DNA of 64,000 bases from Devosia ginsengisoli. GTDB lineage: Bacteria; Pseudomonadota; Alphaproteobacteria; Rhizobiales; Devosiaceae. Where the stretch lies: NCBI RefSeq assembly GCF_007859655.1, contig NZ_CP042304.1, positions 2,723,501-2,787,500 of the forward strand. The letters run 5' to 3'. This document shows, in pieces, positions 42,417 through 51,422 of the stretch. Both the position numbers and the translations under genes were made by a program. Each line of letters starts with the position of its first letter. Position 1 is the stretch's first letter. The notes beneath the pieces were generated by a model. That model searched no databases, was not told where the DNA came from, and saw only the letters and a program-made list of their open reading frames with translations.

Positions 42417-43691
42417 CTACAACTGGCCGTTGAGGTCGTCACGCATCTGCGCGGCGGCATCGGCCGGTTCGATCTCGCCCGTGGTGGCGGGATTGATGTA
42501 GTTGCTCCAGGCATCGCCCAGCGGCGCGGCCGGCCCGGCCAGGATCGTGCGCGGATCGAACACGGCGGTATCGGCAAAGCCGGCATAGTCCGATTGCGGC
42601 TTCAGCGCCTTGAATTCGGCACTCTCGCGCACCGCATTATAGGCCGGGATATGGCCCGCGCCGGCCCAGTCGAGGCTATGCTGGTCCATCCAGGCGATGA
42701 CCTGCATCACCGCCGCGCGCTTGTCCGGATCGGCATCCTTGCCCGAATTGGCGGGAATGACGAAAGCATGCGAATCCGACCAGGCGGCCTTGTTCTCGAA
42801 CAGCACCGGCAGCTCCACCGCCCCCCATTCGAACAGCTCGCCCTTGGCATGGAGGTCGACGAAGGTCGGCACTTCCCAATTGCCCATGATGAAGAACGGG
42901 CTCTGGCCCGAGCTGAACAGCGCCAGGGCTGCCGGGCTTTCCACCTGCACCGGCGTATAGCCGCTATCCACCCAGCCTTTGACCACCTCGATGGCATTGG
43001 TCAGCTTGGCCAGGTCTTCGTCGGTGGGGAAGAACCCGCCGGCGGCTTCGTCGAACATGGTGCCGCCCTGCTGGCCGAACAGGCTGTAGATGGTGCGGTA
43101 GCGGTCGCCGGTCGGCGTGGAGATGCCGTATTTGCCGTCGCCGGTGAACTGGGCGAGGATCGCATTGAAGTTGTCGAGCCCGTCGAGACCCGTTGGCAAC
43201 CCGTCTTCACCGAGCAGCCCGGCTTCGGCCAGCATGTCCTTGTTGTAGTAGAGGATCAGCCCATGCTGGTCGAACGGCACGGCATAGCGGGTGCCATCGA
43301 CCTTGCCGGCATCCGAGGCGGCCGTGGTGAAGTCGGTATTGGCAATGCCGGCGCCGGCCATATCCTCGTCGGTGATTTCGCTCAGCGTGCCGCTATCGAC
43401 GGCCAGCGGAATCCGGCTCAGGTGATAGGTGGCGATATCGGGCCCTTCCCCGATGGCCGAGGACGTCTGCAACTTGGTGTAGAACGGCGTACCCCATTCG
43501 AGCGTCGTGCCCTCGATGGTGATTTCCCCTTCATGTTCGGCATTGAACGCGTCGATCAGCGCCTTCATGCGCACGCCATCGCCACCGGCAAGGAAGTCCC
43601 ACCACACCACGGTCTGCTGTGCGAAGGCGCCGGATGCGAGCGCAAGGAATGCGGTCGAAGCCAAAGCAAGGCGACGTAGATTTTTCGTCAT
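42417..43691 (-). CDS. ABC transporter sugar-binding protein
   Basis: 424 residues from ATG 43691, with GGGAGGAAAGA upstream. The signal peptide RRLALASTAFLALASGAFAQ is followed by QTVVWWDFLAGGDGVRMKAL, the first strand of the SBP family 1 fold. YAVPFDQHGLILYYNKDMLA near 133 and ALFSSGQSPFFIMGNWEVPT near 243 are typical ligand-cleft segments with aromatic residues. It supplies sugar to the permeases downstream. The adjacent GH2 enzyme suggests an oligosaccharide or glycoside ligand. Confidence 0.92.
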   Translation of the reverse strand: MTKNLRRLALASTAFLALASGAFAQQTVVWWDFLAGGDGVRMKALIDAFNAEHEGEITIEGTTLEWGTPFYTKLQTSSAIGEGPDIATYHLSRIPLAVDSGTLSEITDEDMAGAGIANTDFTTAASDAGKVDGTRYAVPFDQHGLILYYNKDMLAEAGLLGEDGLPTGLDGLDNFNAILAQFTGDGKYGISTPTGDRYRTIYSLFGQQGGTMFDEAAGGFFPTDEDLAKLTNAIEVVKGWVDSGYTPVQVESPAALALFSSGQSPFFIMGNWEVPTFVDLHAKGELFEWGAVELPVLFENKAAWSDSHAFVIPANSGKDADPDKRAAVMQVIAWMDQHSLDWAGAGHIPAYNAVRESAEFKALKPQSDYAGFADTAVFDPRTILAGPAAPLGDAWSNYINPATTGEIEPADAAAQMRDDLNGQL

Positions 43692-43780
43692 TCTTTCCTC
43701 CCAAAAGGTTGCTGCTCTATGCTTGGATCTGCGGTTGGTGCGTCGCATTGAGCCTGTAGCCCGCACCCCGGAAACCGTTG

Positions 43781-44860
43781 TCAGCTGGAGTGATAGGCGG
43801 CGCCTTCGGCATCGAAGAGATGCGTCTCGCTGCGATCGGCCGCGAGGCTGACGGCCACGCCGGGCTCCAGCGTGCTCTTGCCGCCATCCTCGGCCACCAC
43901 AAGCGCCCCATCGGCCAGCCGCACATGCAGCAGCGTCCGGTCGCCCAGCCGCTCCACCAGCTCGACCACGCCATTGAGGCTCCCGCCCTCGGCCACCTTG
44001 AGGGCATCGGGCCGCACGCCCAGCGTCAGCCCGTTGCGCGTTGGCAGCACCGAGATCGCGATATCGGTCGGCACCACGCCGCCGCCGGCATGGATCAGCG
44101 CCTTGCCCTCGGCCTCGCTCACCTCGGCCACATCAAGGAAATTCATCGAGGGCGAGCCCACGAAGGCGGCGACGAACCGGCTGGCCGGCCGCGAATAGAC
44201 CTCCATCGGCGTGCCGATCTGCTCGATGCGGCGGTTGTTCATCACAACGATGCGGCTGGCCAGCGTCATGGCCTCGGTCTGGTCATGCGTCACGAAAATC
44301 ATCGTCGTGCCGATGCGCTGGTGCAGCTGCGCCAGTTCCACCCGCGTGCGCACGCGCAATCCGGCATCGAGATTGCTCAGCGGCTCGTCGAGCAGGAAGG
44401 CCTTGGGCTCGCGCACGATCGCCCGCCCGATGGCAACGCGCTGCCGCTGGCCGCCCGAAAGCTGGCTCGGCCGCCGGTCGAGCAGCGCGCCGATTTCCAG
44501 CATCCGCGCCGCATCGTCCACCCGGCGGGCGATCTCGGCCTTGTCGGTGCCCACATTCTGCAGGCCGAAGCTCATATTCTCGCGCACCGTCATATGCGGA
44601 TAGAGCGCATAATTCTGGAACACCATGGCCACGCCGCGCTGGTTGGGCGGCAACTGGTCGACCCTGGTATCGCCGATATGGATCTGCCCGGCATTGACCT
44701 CTTCAAGGCCCGCAATCATGCGCAACAGGGTGGATTTCCCGCAGCCCGACGGCCCGAGGAACACGATGAACTCGCCCGAGCGAATATGCATCGACACGCT
44801 GTCGAGCACCTGCACCGTGCCGTAGGACTTACTGACCTCGTTCAGAACTATATCGGCCAT
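43781..44860 (-). CDS. ABC transporter ATP-binding protein (MalK/UgpC family)
   Basis: 359 residues from ATG 44860 (MADIVLNEVSKSYGTVQVLD), which has GAGGAGGAATTG upstream. VFLGPSGCGKSTLLRMIAGL near 33 is Walker A, LSGGQRQRVAIGRAIV near 134 the signature, AFLLDEPLSNLDAGLR near 153 Walker B/D-loop and VTHDQTEAMTLA near 190 the H-loop. The C-terminal TOBE region contains LTLGVRPDALKV. It powers the second sugar importer. It is separated from the upstream GH2 gene by a long repeat. Confidence 0.93.
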   Translation of the reverse strand: MADIVLNEVSKSYGTVQVLDSVSMHIRSGEFIVFLGPSGCGKSTLLRMIAGLEEVNAGQIHIGDTRVDQLPPNQRGVAMVFQNYALYPHMTVRENMSFGLQNVGTDKAEIARRVDDAARMLEIGALLDRRPSQLSGGQRQRVAIGRAIVREPKAFLLDEPLSNLDAGLRVRTRVELAQLHQRIGTTMIFVTHDQTEAMTLASRIVVMNNRRIEQIGTPMEVYSRPASRFVAAFVGSPSMNFLDVAEVSEAEGKALIHAGGGVVPTDIAISVLPTRNGLTLGVRPDALKVAEGGSLNGVVELVERLGDRTLLHVRLADGALVVAEDGGKSTLEPGVAVSLAADRSETHLFDAEGAAYHSS

Positions 44861-44913
44861 CAATTCCTCCTCGTTTCTGTGAACCGTCAGCTCTCCGGCC
44901 AATCGGCTCCTGC

Positions 44914-45044
44914 GCCCCCTCTCCCCTGAGGGGAGAGGGTTGGGGTGAGGGGTTCAGGGTCAGTAACGAGCACAATGCCCATGCCAACCGCTGAACCCCT
45001 CACCCGACCCTATGGGTCGACCTCTCCCCCTGAGGGGAGAGGTG
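44914..45044. repeat. Long inverted extragenic repeat (CCTCTCCCCTGAGGGGAGAGG type)
   Basis: CCTCTCCCCTGAGGGGAGAGG (44918-44938, a palindrome) with TTGGGGTGAGGGGTTCAG forms the left half. CTGAACCCCTCACC and CCTCTCCCCCTGAGGGGAGAGG form the right half in opposite orientation. The unit can fold into one large cruciform. It fills the gap between the GH2 and ATPase genes of the same operon, where it could attenuate or stabilise the transcript. Confidence 0.88.
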
Positions 45045-45048
45045 AAGT

Positions 45049-47826
45049 TCAGATCGTTCCCCGATCCACCGACAGCTCCTTCGTCGCCACCACCAGCGCA
45101 TCGAACAAAGCCGCCGCCACCGGATCGGCGCCCGGCGCCTCGCTGGTCAGCCGGAACGTGGTTGCCACCACCCCGCCGCGGCCCACGCGTTTTTCCCCGA
45201 TGATGGCCGCGGGCTTGTGCACCCAGCCCACCACCATACCGGCATGGACATTGTTGCCGAATTCCCAGGGCCGGAATCCGGTCAGCAGGTGATGCGGTAC
45301 CACGCCCGAAAAGCTGAGATCGAAGATCGGCCCGCCCGGAATATTGGCGAACGGTCCGTCGCGCCGTATCCAGGAGAAGCCGGCAATCCAGTCGCCGCGC
45401 CAGATCGTGCCGTCGCGTTCCACGAGGCTGATCCCCGGCAGATGCTGGTCGAGGCTGGGACGGAACACCTTGCCATCGGCGACGATGCTGCGATGCGGCA
45501 GCTCGCCGTCGGGCATGTCGGTACGCAGGTTCTTGTTGGTCTCGACCGAACCGTCGGCCAGGATCAGGAAGCGCCCGCCCGCCTTCATCACTTCGACATC
45601 GGCACCGTCAACGGCGTGGCACAGCACGATATCGGCTTCGCCCGCCGGCACCACGCGATAGCCCAGCCCCGTCGCATAGGTGGCCAAGCCCGCATCGGCG
45701 GCGGCAATCGTCGGCAAAGCCGTGGTGTCGCGCCTGGCATAGAGGGCGATGTCGCAGCTATTGCGCGCCACGACATCGCCGCCAGCCTCGAGCACAAAAT
45801 CAAGACGTACCATGCGGCTCGCGCCGCCGGCCGGGAGGTCGATCTTGAGCACTTGCGGGCTGGTAGCAGAGACAGGGTCGGTCGCCGCAATGGCGAGCGA
45901 GCCGGAAGCATCGCCCGACCAGCGCAGCGTCGCGCCATCTGATAGCGCCTTGCCGCCCGTCGCGATGGTCACTTCGATAGCAAGCGTTTCGCCGGCATAG
46001 GCCGCATAGCGCTCGGGCCGCGGCACGATCACCGTATCGGTATTGATCTGGGCAAACACGTCATGGAACACACGCGGATTGCGCTCCATGTCCATCAGGC
46101 CATTGGCCTCCCAATGCACATCGGTCAGCTCGGTGATGACATAGCCCATGATCGAAGGATGCAGCCGCATCTGCTCGATCTGGTAGCGCAGGTTCATGAA
46201 CTGGTACCACTGCACGTTTTCGATGAAGGCATCGAACGAGCCGAAGGTACGGCCCAGGTCCAGCGCGCCGAAGCGCTCCTCGACGCCATGCGGCAATGCC
46301 GCCCCATCGCCCCAGGGCGAGCCGGTCTCGAACCAGTCGGGCTCGCTGCCGTCTTCGCGACGGAGCTTGCTCGGATCGGGCAGGCCCCACACGCCGAATT
46401 CGGAAACGATCAGCGGTTCATCACCCCGCCGCTCGGCATCGCCCAGCGTCGAATAAGTCCAGTCGGCGCCGGCGGCAAATTGCGCCGTGATGTCGTCCCA
46501 TTCCTGGCGGCGCTCCGGCACCGAGCGGTAATAGTGATAGTCGTTGAGGTCGGACTTGACGTGGAAATTGGGGAAACAGGCGGAATTGTCGACCACCAGC
46601 CGGGTTGGGTCCTCGGCCTTGAGCCAATCATAGCTGTCCTTGAGCCACTGCCGATGCTCGGCATTTTCCACCAGCCGCGTGCCCCAGTCCTCGTTGATCA
46701 GCGTCCAGGCGATGATCGAGGGATGGTTGCGATCGCGCTTGAGAATGCCTTCCATCGTCTCGCGCATGCGCCGCGCGGAATCGCTGGTGAAATTGGCGAC
46801 ATTGGGCACTTCGGTCCACACCAGCAGGCCCAGCCGGTCGGCCACCTCGTAATAGCGCGGGTCCGGCACCTTGATATGGCAGCGCAGCAGGTTGAGCCCG
46901 AGATGCTTGGCCTTGCGCGCCTGGTCTTCGAGGAATTCCAGCGAGGGCGGCGTATAGATGCCGTCAGGGTAATAGTCCTGGTCCAGCGCGCCGCGCATAT
47001 AAAGCGGCTGGCCGTTGAGCAGGATTTGCCCGTCGCGCGCCTCCACCGTGCGGAAGCCGAACGTCGTGACCACCTTGTCGCTGCCGAGGTCCACGACCAG
47101 CGAATAGAGATTGGGTTCGTCCGTCGACCACAGCAGCGCCCCGGCCACGGCCAGGCTCGCGGAAACCGCATTGCCCGCCGTCACGCTGGTCTCGGCCACG
47201 ACATCGCCATTGGCGTCGAGCACTGAAAGCTGCGCCGCCATGCCGGCAGCAGGAGCCGAAAAGCCCAGCGCGACCGAAACCGTGCCGTCCATGCCTGCCG
47301 ACACCACGACATCGTCGACATGGCGCGGATCGCGCGCTTCCAGCGCCACCGACTGCCACAGCCCGCCAATGCGGCCATACCAGCTGATCTTGCCATGCGG
47401 CACTTCACCGAACGGATAGTCTGGATAGACCCTGCGGTCGGCCGAAGGCATGGTCACGCGGACTTCCAGCTCGTTCTGCGCCTTGAGCGCCGATGCCGGC
47501 AACACGATATCGAAGGGCAGGAAGGCGCCTTCATGGCTGCCCACCACCTGCCCGTTCAGCAGCACTTCGCAGAAATAGCTGACGGCGCCGAAATGCAGCA
47601 CCAGTTCCTGCGATGCCCAGCCGTCGGGCAGGGTGAAGCTGCGCTTGTAGACGGCGCGGCCGCTGGTATCGACCAGGTCGGAAAATTCGGCCTGCCACGG
47701 GCCGGGCACATGCGCCTCGCGCCAGGGACCATCCTCGTGCCGGAACTGCCAGACCCCATCCAGCGACAGGCGCCGGCGCATGCCCGTTTCCGTATCCGCC
47801 ACCTGCGCGAGACCCGTGCGCTCCAT
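45049..47826 (-). CDS. Glycoside hydrolase family 2 enzyme (beta-glucuronidase/beta-galactosidase-like)
   Basis: 925 residues from ATG 47826 (MERTGLAQVADTETGMRRRL), chosen over a TTG four codons earlier. Domains in order: sugar-binding jelly roll (RLSLDGVWQFRHEDGPWREA, then AVYKRSFTLPDGW), an immunoglobulin-like domain, and a TIM barrel from about 275 (LNGQPLYMRGALDQDYYPDG). SIIAWTLINEDWG near 380 holds the acid/base glutamate, and EPLIVSEFGVWG near 470 the likely nucleophile. A C-terminal extension of about 300 residues follows. There is no signal peptide, so it acts on imported glycosides in the cytoplasm. Confidence 0.9.
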   Translation of the reverse strand: MERTGLAQVADTETGMRRRLSLDGVWQFRHEDGPWREAHVPGPWQAEFSDLVDTSGRAVYKRSFTLPDGWASQELVLHFGAVSYFCEVLLNGQVVGSHEGAFLPFDIVLPASALKAQNELEVRVTMPSADRRVYPDYPFGEVPHGKISWYGRIGGLWQSVALEARDPRHVDDVVVSAGMDGTVSVALGFSAPAAGMAAQLSVLDANGDVVAETSVTAGNAVSASLAVAGALLWSTDEPNLYSLVVDLGSDKVVTTFGFRTVEARDGQILLNGQPLYMRGALDQDYYPDGIYTPPSLEFLEDQARKAKHLGLNLLRCHIKVPDPRYYEVADRLGLLVWTEVPNVANFTSDSARRMRETMEGILKRDRNHPSIIAWTLINEDWGTRLVENAEHRQWLKDSYDWLKAEDPTRLVVDNSACFPNFHVKSDLNDYHYYRSVPERRQEWDDITAQFAAGADWTYSTLGDAERRGDEPLIVSEFGVWGLPDPSKLRREDGSEPDWFETGSPWGDGAALPHGVEERFGALDLGRTFGSFDAFIENVQWYQFMNLRYQIEQMRLHPSIMGYVITELTDVHWEANGLMDMERNPRVFHDVFAQINTDTVIVPRPERYAAYAGETLAIEVTIATGGKALSDGATLRWSGDASGSLAIAATDPVSATSPQVLKIDLPAGGASRMVRLDFVLEAGGDVVARNSCDIALYARRDTTALPTIAAADAGLATYATGLGYRVVPAGEADIVLCHAVDGADVEVMKAGGRFLILADGSVETNKNLRTDMPDGELPHRSIVADGKVFRPSLDQHLPGISLVERDGTIWRGDWIAGFSWIRRDGPFANIPGGPIFDLSFSGVVPHHLLTGFRPWEFGNNVHAGMVVGWVHKPAAIIGEKRVGRGGVVATTFRLTSEAPGADPVAAALFDALVVATKELSVDRGTI

Positions 47827-47970
47827 TTCCACCCTCAACCAATATTAGTTATATATTTATCACCATAGGACCAGAGTGATCTCGTTGACAAGAGGGGTTC
47901 TTGCGTGGCGCAGGAAGGCCGCAATCTGCTAGAAGGACAAAAGCGAACAAACAGCGGGAAAAAGGCAGGC

Positions 47971-48993
47971 ATGCCCGTGGAAAAACGAGCGACGATGGTG
48001 GACGTGGCCGAGCTGGCCGGCGTGTCACAGGCAACCGTTTCGCTGGTTCTCAACGGGGTTCCCAATGCCCGCGTCTCCAAGGCGACCCGCCGCCGCGTCA
48101 TCGAGGCAGCCGAAACCCTGTCCTATCGGCGCGGCAAGGCCCACCCGGTGCCCGAGGGCCGCAAGCGCGTCATCGGCCTCATGCTCGATGAAGTTTCCAC
48201 CACCCCTTTCGCCACGCCCTTCATCGAAGGCGCCCGCGACGAAGCGGCTTTGCAGGACGTAACCGTCGCGACATTCTGCACCCGCTCCGACCCGGCGCTG
48301 GAACAGGCGGCCATCGATCTGTTGGTCTCGCAGAAGACCATCGGCATCATCTACGCCTCGCTCATCACCAGGCAAGTCACTGTTCCCGAAGCCTTTTCCG
48401 AGCTGCCGCTGGTGCTGCTCAACTGCTACGAGCGCAAGCTGCGCTACCCCTCGGTCGTGCCCGGCGACCTGGTCGGCGGCTATACCGCGACGCGGGCGCT
48501 GCTGCGCGCCGGCCATCGCCGCATCGCCCATATGACCGGCGAAATCATCGTCGAGGCGGCCGTCGATCGCGAAAAGGGCTTTCGCCAGGCCATGGCCGAA
48601 TGGAACGCGCCGGTCGACGAATCGCTGGTCATCCAGGCCGGCTGGACCATTCGTGGCGGCCGCGAAACGGCGCTGGCACTGATGTCGCTGCCCGAGCCGC
48701 CCACTGCCATCTTCTGCTTCAACGACCGCATGGCCATGGGCTGCTACGAAGCCGCCCGCATGCTGGGCCTCTCCGTTCCCGGGGACATTTCCATCGTCGG
48801 CTTCGATGATGAAGACCTGGCGGTCAATATGGAGCCGCCCCTCTCCACCATGGTGCTGCCGCATGACGAAATGGCCCGCTGGGCCGTGGCCGAACTGCTC
48901 GACAGCTACAATGATGCCGACCAGGACGAGCGCCAGCAGAAGGTCAAGATCGAGTGCGAACTGATCGAGCGCAACTCGATCGCCCCGCGCTGA
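47971..48993 (+). CDS. LacI-family regulator divergent from the GH2/importer genes
   Basis: 340 residues from ATG 47971 (MPVEKRATMVDVAELAGVSQ). The helix-turn-helix ATMVDVAELAGVSQATVSLV and the NGVPNARVSKATRRRVIEA segment open the protein. The effector domain shows IGLMLDEVSTTPFATPFIEG, then GHRRIAHMTGEIIVEAAVDR and DISIVGFDDEDLAVNMEPPL. It shares the 144-bp intergenic region with the GH2 gene, the normal position for the repressor of a sugar locus. It is 39 percent or so similar by eye to the next LacI gene, which points the other way. Confidence 0.9.
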   Translation: MPVEKRATMVDVAELAGVSQATVSLVLNGVPNARVSKATRRRVIEAAETLSYRRGKAHPVPEGRKRVIGLMLDEVSTTPFATPFIEGARDEAALQDVTVATFCTRSDPALEQAAIDLLVSQKTIGIIYASLITRQVTVPEAFSELPLVLLNCYERKLRYPSVVPGDLVGGYTATRALLRAGHRRIAHMTGEIIVEAAVDREKGFRQAMAEWNAPVDESLVIQAGWTIRGGRETALALMSLPEPPTAIFCFNDRMAMGCYEAARMLGLSVPGDISIVGFDDEDLAVNMEPPLSTMVLPHDEMARWAVAELLDSYNDADQDERQQKVKIECELIERNSIAPR

Positions 48994-48996
48994 GCG

Positions 48997-50076
48997 CTAA
49001 GCTTTTGGCTTTGCAACCGAATCCCGCTCGACCAGTGGGCATTCGAGCTTGACCAGCGGATAGCGCCCCTGCCCCGGCACGAATTCGCCGAGCTGCTCCA
49101 CCACCCAGGCCCCCATGGCCCGATGCGGCAGGATGGACGTGGTCAGCCGGGGATGCAGGTGCCGCGAGATTTCCTCGTCGTCATAGCCCACCACGGCCAT
49201 GTCGGTGGGAATATCGTATCCCGCCTCCTTGAGCGCTTCATAGCAGCCGATGGCCGTCCGATCATTCTGGCAGAAGATCGCCGTCGGCGGCTCGGGCAGC
49301 GCCAGCAGCGTGCGCGTCGCGTCATAGCCCGAACTGGCCGACCAATCCCCTTCCACCACCAGCGCCGGATCGAACGGAATATCGGCCGTGGCCAGCGCCC
49401 GCCGATAACCCTTGAGCCGGTCCTGCGCCGCCTCCATCCAGATTTCGCCTGTAATCGTGGCGATGCGCCGATGCCCCTGCTCGATCAGGTGCCGCGTGCT
49501 GCGCTGCCCACCGGCAATCTCGCTGGGCACCACGGCCGGACAGATCTGGCTGGCCGTATAGCAATTGAGCAGGAAAACCGGCATTTCCAGCCCCAGCAAT
49601 TGCTGCGGCAGCTCCACTTCGCGCGTGAAAATCGTCATATAGACCAGGGCTGAAACCCGCTGCTCCACGAAGGTGCGGATCAGCTCGGCTTCCAGCTCCT
49701 CGTCATTATGGGTATGGGCCACCAGCACCACATCGCCGCTGGCCCGCGTCGCCTGCGTCAGCCCCTCGATGGCCACCATGGCCTCCGGGCTCGTCGCCAA
49801 CTGGTCCGCGATGAAGCCGATGCGCCGCCGCCGCGCCGTCGATACCGCTGCCCCCGCAACCGGCGGCATCGCATAGCCCAGCCGCCGCGCCGCCTCGAAC
49901 ACCCTCTGCTTGGTTTCGGCCGAGAGCTTGATCCCCGGCGCATGATTGAGCACGAAGGAAACCGTCGCCTGCGAACACCCCGCCTCGCGCGCCACGTCGG
50001 TCATGGTCACCCGCCGCCCACCACCGCGCTTTCCTCGCATTATCTGCGGCTCGATTGTGTCGGCTGACCTGGGCAT
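48997..50076 (-). CDS. LacI-family transcriptional regulator
   Basis: 359 residues from ATG 50076. RVTMTDVAREAGCSQATVSF (residues 22-41) is the DNA-binding helix-turn-helix. The hinge is AARRLGYAMPPV rather than the usual YxPN. The sensor domain has IGFIADQLATSPEAMVAIEG, GHRRIATITGEIWMEAAQDR and DMAVVGYDDEEISRHLHPRL. It is convergent with the other LacI gene, three bases apart. Shared stretches (VFLLNCY/VLLNCYE, HRRIA..TGEI..EAA) suggest the two arose by duplication. A later ATG at 50040 lacks a ribosome site. Confidence 0.88.
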   Translation of the reverse strand: MPRSADTIEPQIMRGKRGGGRRVTMTDVAREAGCSQATVSFVLNHAPGIKLSAETKQRVFEAARRLGYAMPPVAGAAVSTARRRRIGFIADQLATSPEAMVAIEGLTQATRASGDVVLVAHTHNDEELEAELIRTFVEQRVSALVYMTIFTREVELPQQLLGLEMPVFLLNCYTASQICPAVVPSEIAGGQRSTRHLIEQGHRRIATITGEIWMEAAQDRLKGYRRALATADIPFDPALVVEGDWSASSGYDATRTLLALPEPPTAIFCQNDRTAIGCYEALKEAGYDIPTDMAVVGYDDEEISRHLHPRLTTSILPHRAMGAWVVEQLGEFVPGQGRYPLVKLECPLVERDSVAKPKA

Positions 50077-50102
50077 GGGGAATCCGTTTCGATCTGCCCC
50101 AA

Positions 50103-50141
50103 TGCTAATACATGATCAGCACTCATTATCAAGTATTAGCA
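50103..50141 (-). promoter_or_regulatory. Promoter/operator region of the minus-strand LacI gene
   Basis: Nine-base inverted arms TGCTAATAC (50103-50111) and GTATTAGCA (50133-50141) are 21 bases apart. On the minus strand TTGATA, 16 bases and TATTAG lie within this element, a plausible sigma-70 promoter. Autoregulation is an inference. Confidence 0.45.
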
Positions 50142-50165
50142 AACAGGTCCGGCCAACGGACGGCG

Positions 50166-50546
50166 TCAGGCGTCCTTGTCTGCGTCGAAGACCTCGCGGG
50201 CCAGACGGAAGGCATCGACCCCAGCAGGCACGCCCGCATAGACGGCCACCTGCATGAAGATTTCGCGGATCTCGTCCTTGCTCACGCCGTTTCGCAGGGC
50301 GCCCCGCACATGCAGTCGCAGCTCATGCGGGCGATTGAGGGTGGCGATCATCGCCAGGTTCAGCATGGACCGCGTCTTGAGCGAAAGGGTCTCGCGCCCC
50401 CAGACGGCGCCCCAGCAATATTCGGTAACCAGCTCCTGCATGGGCAGGTTGAAATCATCCGCCGAGCGGAAGGCCGCTTCGACATATTCGGCGCCGAGCA
50501 CGCTTTTGCGTATCTCCAGCCCGCGCTCCTGCACGTCCTTGCTCAT
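50166..50546 (-). CDS. Carboxymuconolactone-decarboxylase (CMD) family protein
   Basis: 126 residues, the length of PcaC. EYCWGAVWGRETLSLKTRSM near residue 42 and LNRPHELRLHVRGALRNGVS near 70 match 4-carboxymuconolactone decarboxylase, and EIREIFMQVAVYAGVPAG near 97 is the helix typical of the family. True PcaC decarboxylates 4-carboxymuconolactone in the protocatechuate pathway, but relatives act on other ring-derived acids. No other pca gene is here, so a role in the neighbouring cluster is more likely. Confidence 0.85.
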   Translation of the reverse strand: MSKDVQERGLEIRKSVLGAEYVEAAFRSADDFNLPMQELVTEYCWGAVWGRETLSLKTRSMLNLAMIATLNRPHELRLHVRGALRNGVSKDEIREIFMQVAVYAGVPAGVDAFRLAREVFDADKDA

Positions 50547-50604
50547 CGCGTTTCCCTTCCATCAAGATAGGGGGAGGGTCACCCGTGGCACCCTCCCCTG
50601 CTCG

Positions 50605-51422
50605 CTACTCGGCCTGCCCGGTCACCTGGATATGCCAGGGGGCGATCTTGTTCTCGAGCCACTGTACGCAGGCGTTGAGAGCAATGGCGAAGGTCAGCAA
50701 CACGATGATGGGCGCGAACATTTCGGCCGTCTCGAAATTGTTCGCGGCGGTGAGGATGATCCCCCGAGCCCGGAAAGGGCGGTGAAGAACTCCGCCACGA
50801 TCATGGCGATGATGCCTTTGCCCACGGCCAGCCTGATGCCGGCCATGATGTAGGGCACCGAGGCCGGCAGCACGATCTTCTGCAGGATATCGCGGCGGGT
50901 GCCGACAAAGGATTCGCCGACTTCGATCAGCGATTTGGGGATGGATTTCACCCCCGACCAAGTGCTCATGCAGATCGGGAAGAACGAGAGCGTGGCGACG
51001 ATGGCCACTTTCACGGTGAAGCCCAGCCCAAACCAGAGCATGAAAAGCGGCGTGATGGCGATCAGCGGCATGGCATTGCCGGCAGTGACATAGATGCTGA
51101 AGGCCGCTTCGAGGAAGCGGAAACGACCCAGCAGCATGCCGATCGGGATGCCCAGGATGGCGGCCAGGCCGAAACCCACCACAAAGGGCTGCAGGCTCTG
51201 GAAGAAGGCCTTCGGCAGGCGACCATTGGCGGTCAGCTCGAACATCTTGGCCGCGATAGCCGATGGATAGGAGCCGAACAGCGGGTTGACCTGGCGGCCA
51301 AAGATTTCCCACAGCAGCAGCGCAATGGTGACCGAGGCGATGGTGATCACCCGGCGGTTTGTCAGGATAGTCGTCAGGTCCATGCGCAGGCTCGACGGTG
51401 CGGGAGCGTGATCGGTGGTCAT
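50605..51422 (-). pseudogene. ABC transporter permease (SsuC/TauC-like), single-base frameshift
   Basis: From ATG 51422 the frame encodes a normal nitrate/sulfonate-type permease: FVVGFGLAAILGIPIGMLLG, then AITPLFMLWFGLGFTVK and the EAA-like loop (VPYIMAGIRLAVGKGIIAMI). It reaches ALSGLGG near 50765 and then runs into SSSPPRTISRR. One frame over, the sequence continues as expected: IILTAANNFETAEMFAPIIV and LNACVQWLENKIAPW, ending at TAG 50607..50605. Restoring one G in the five-G run (50761-50765) joins both halves into about 272 residues. Either a real mutation or a homopolymer sequencing error. Confidence 0.88.
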
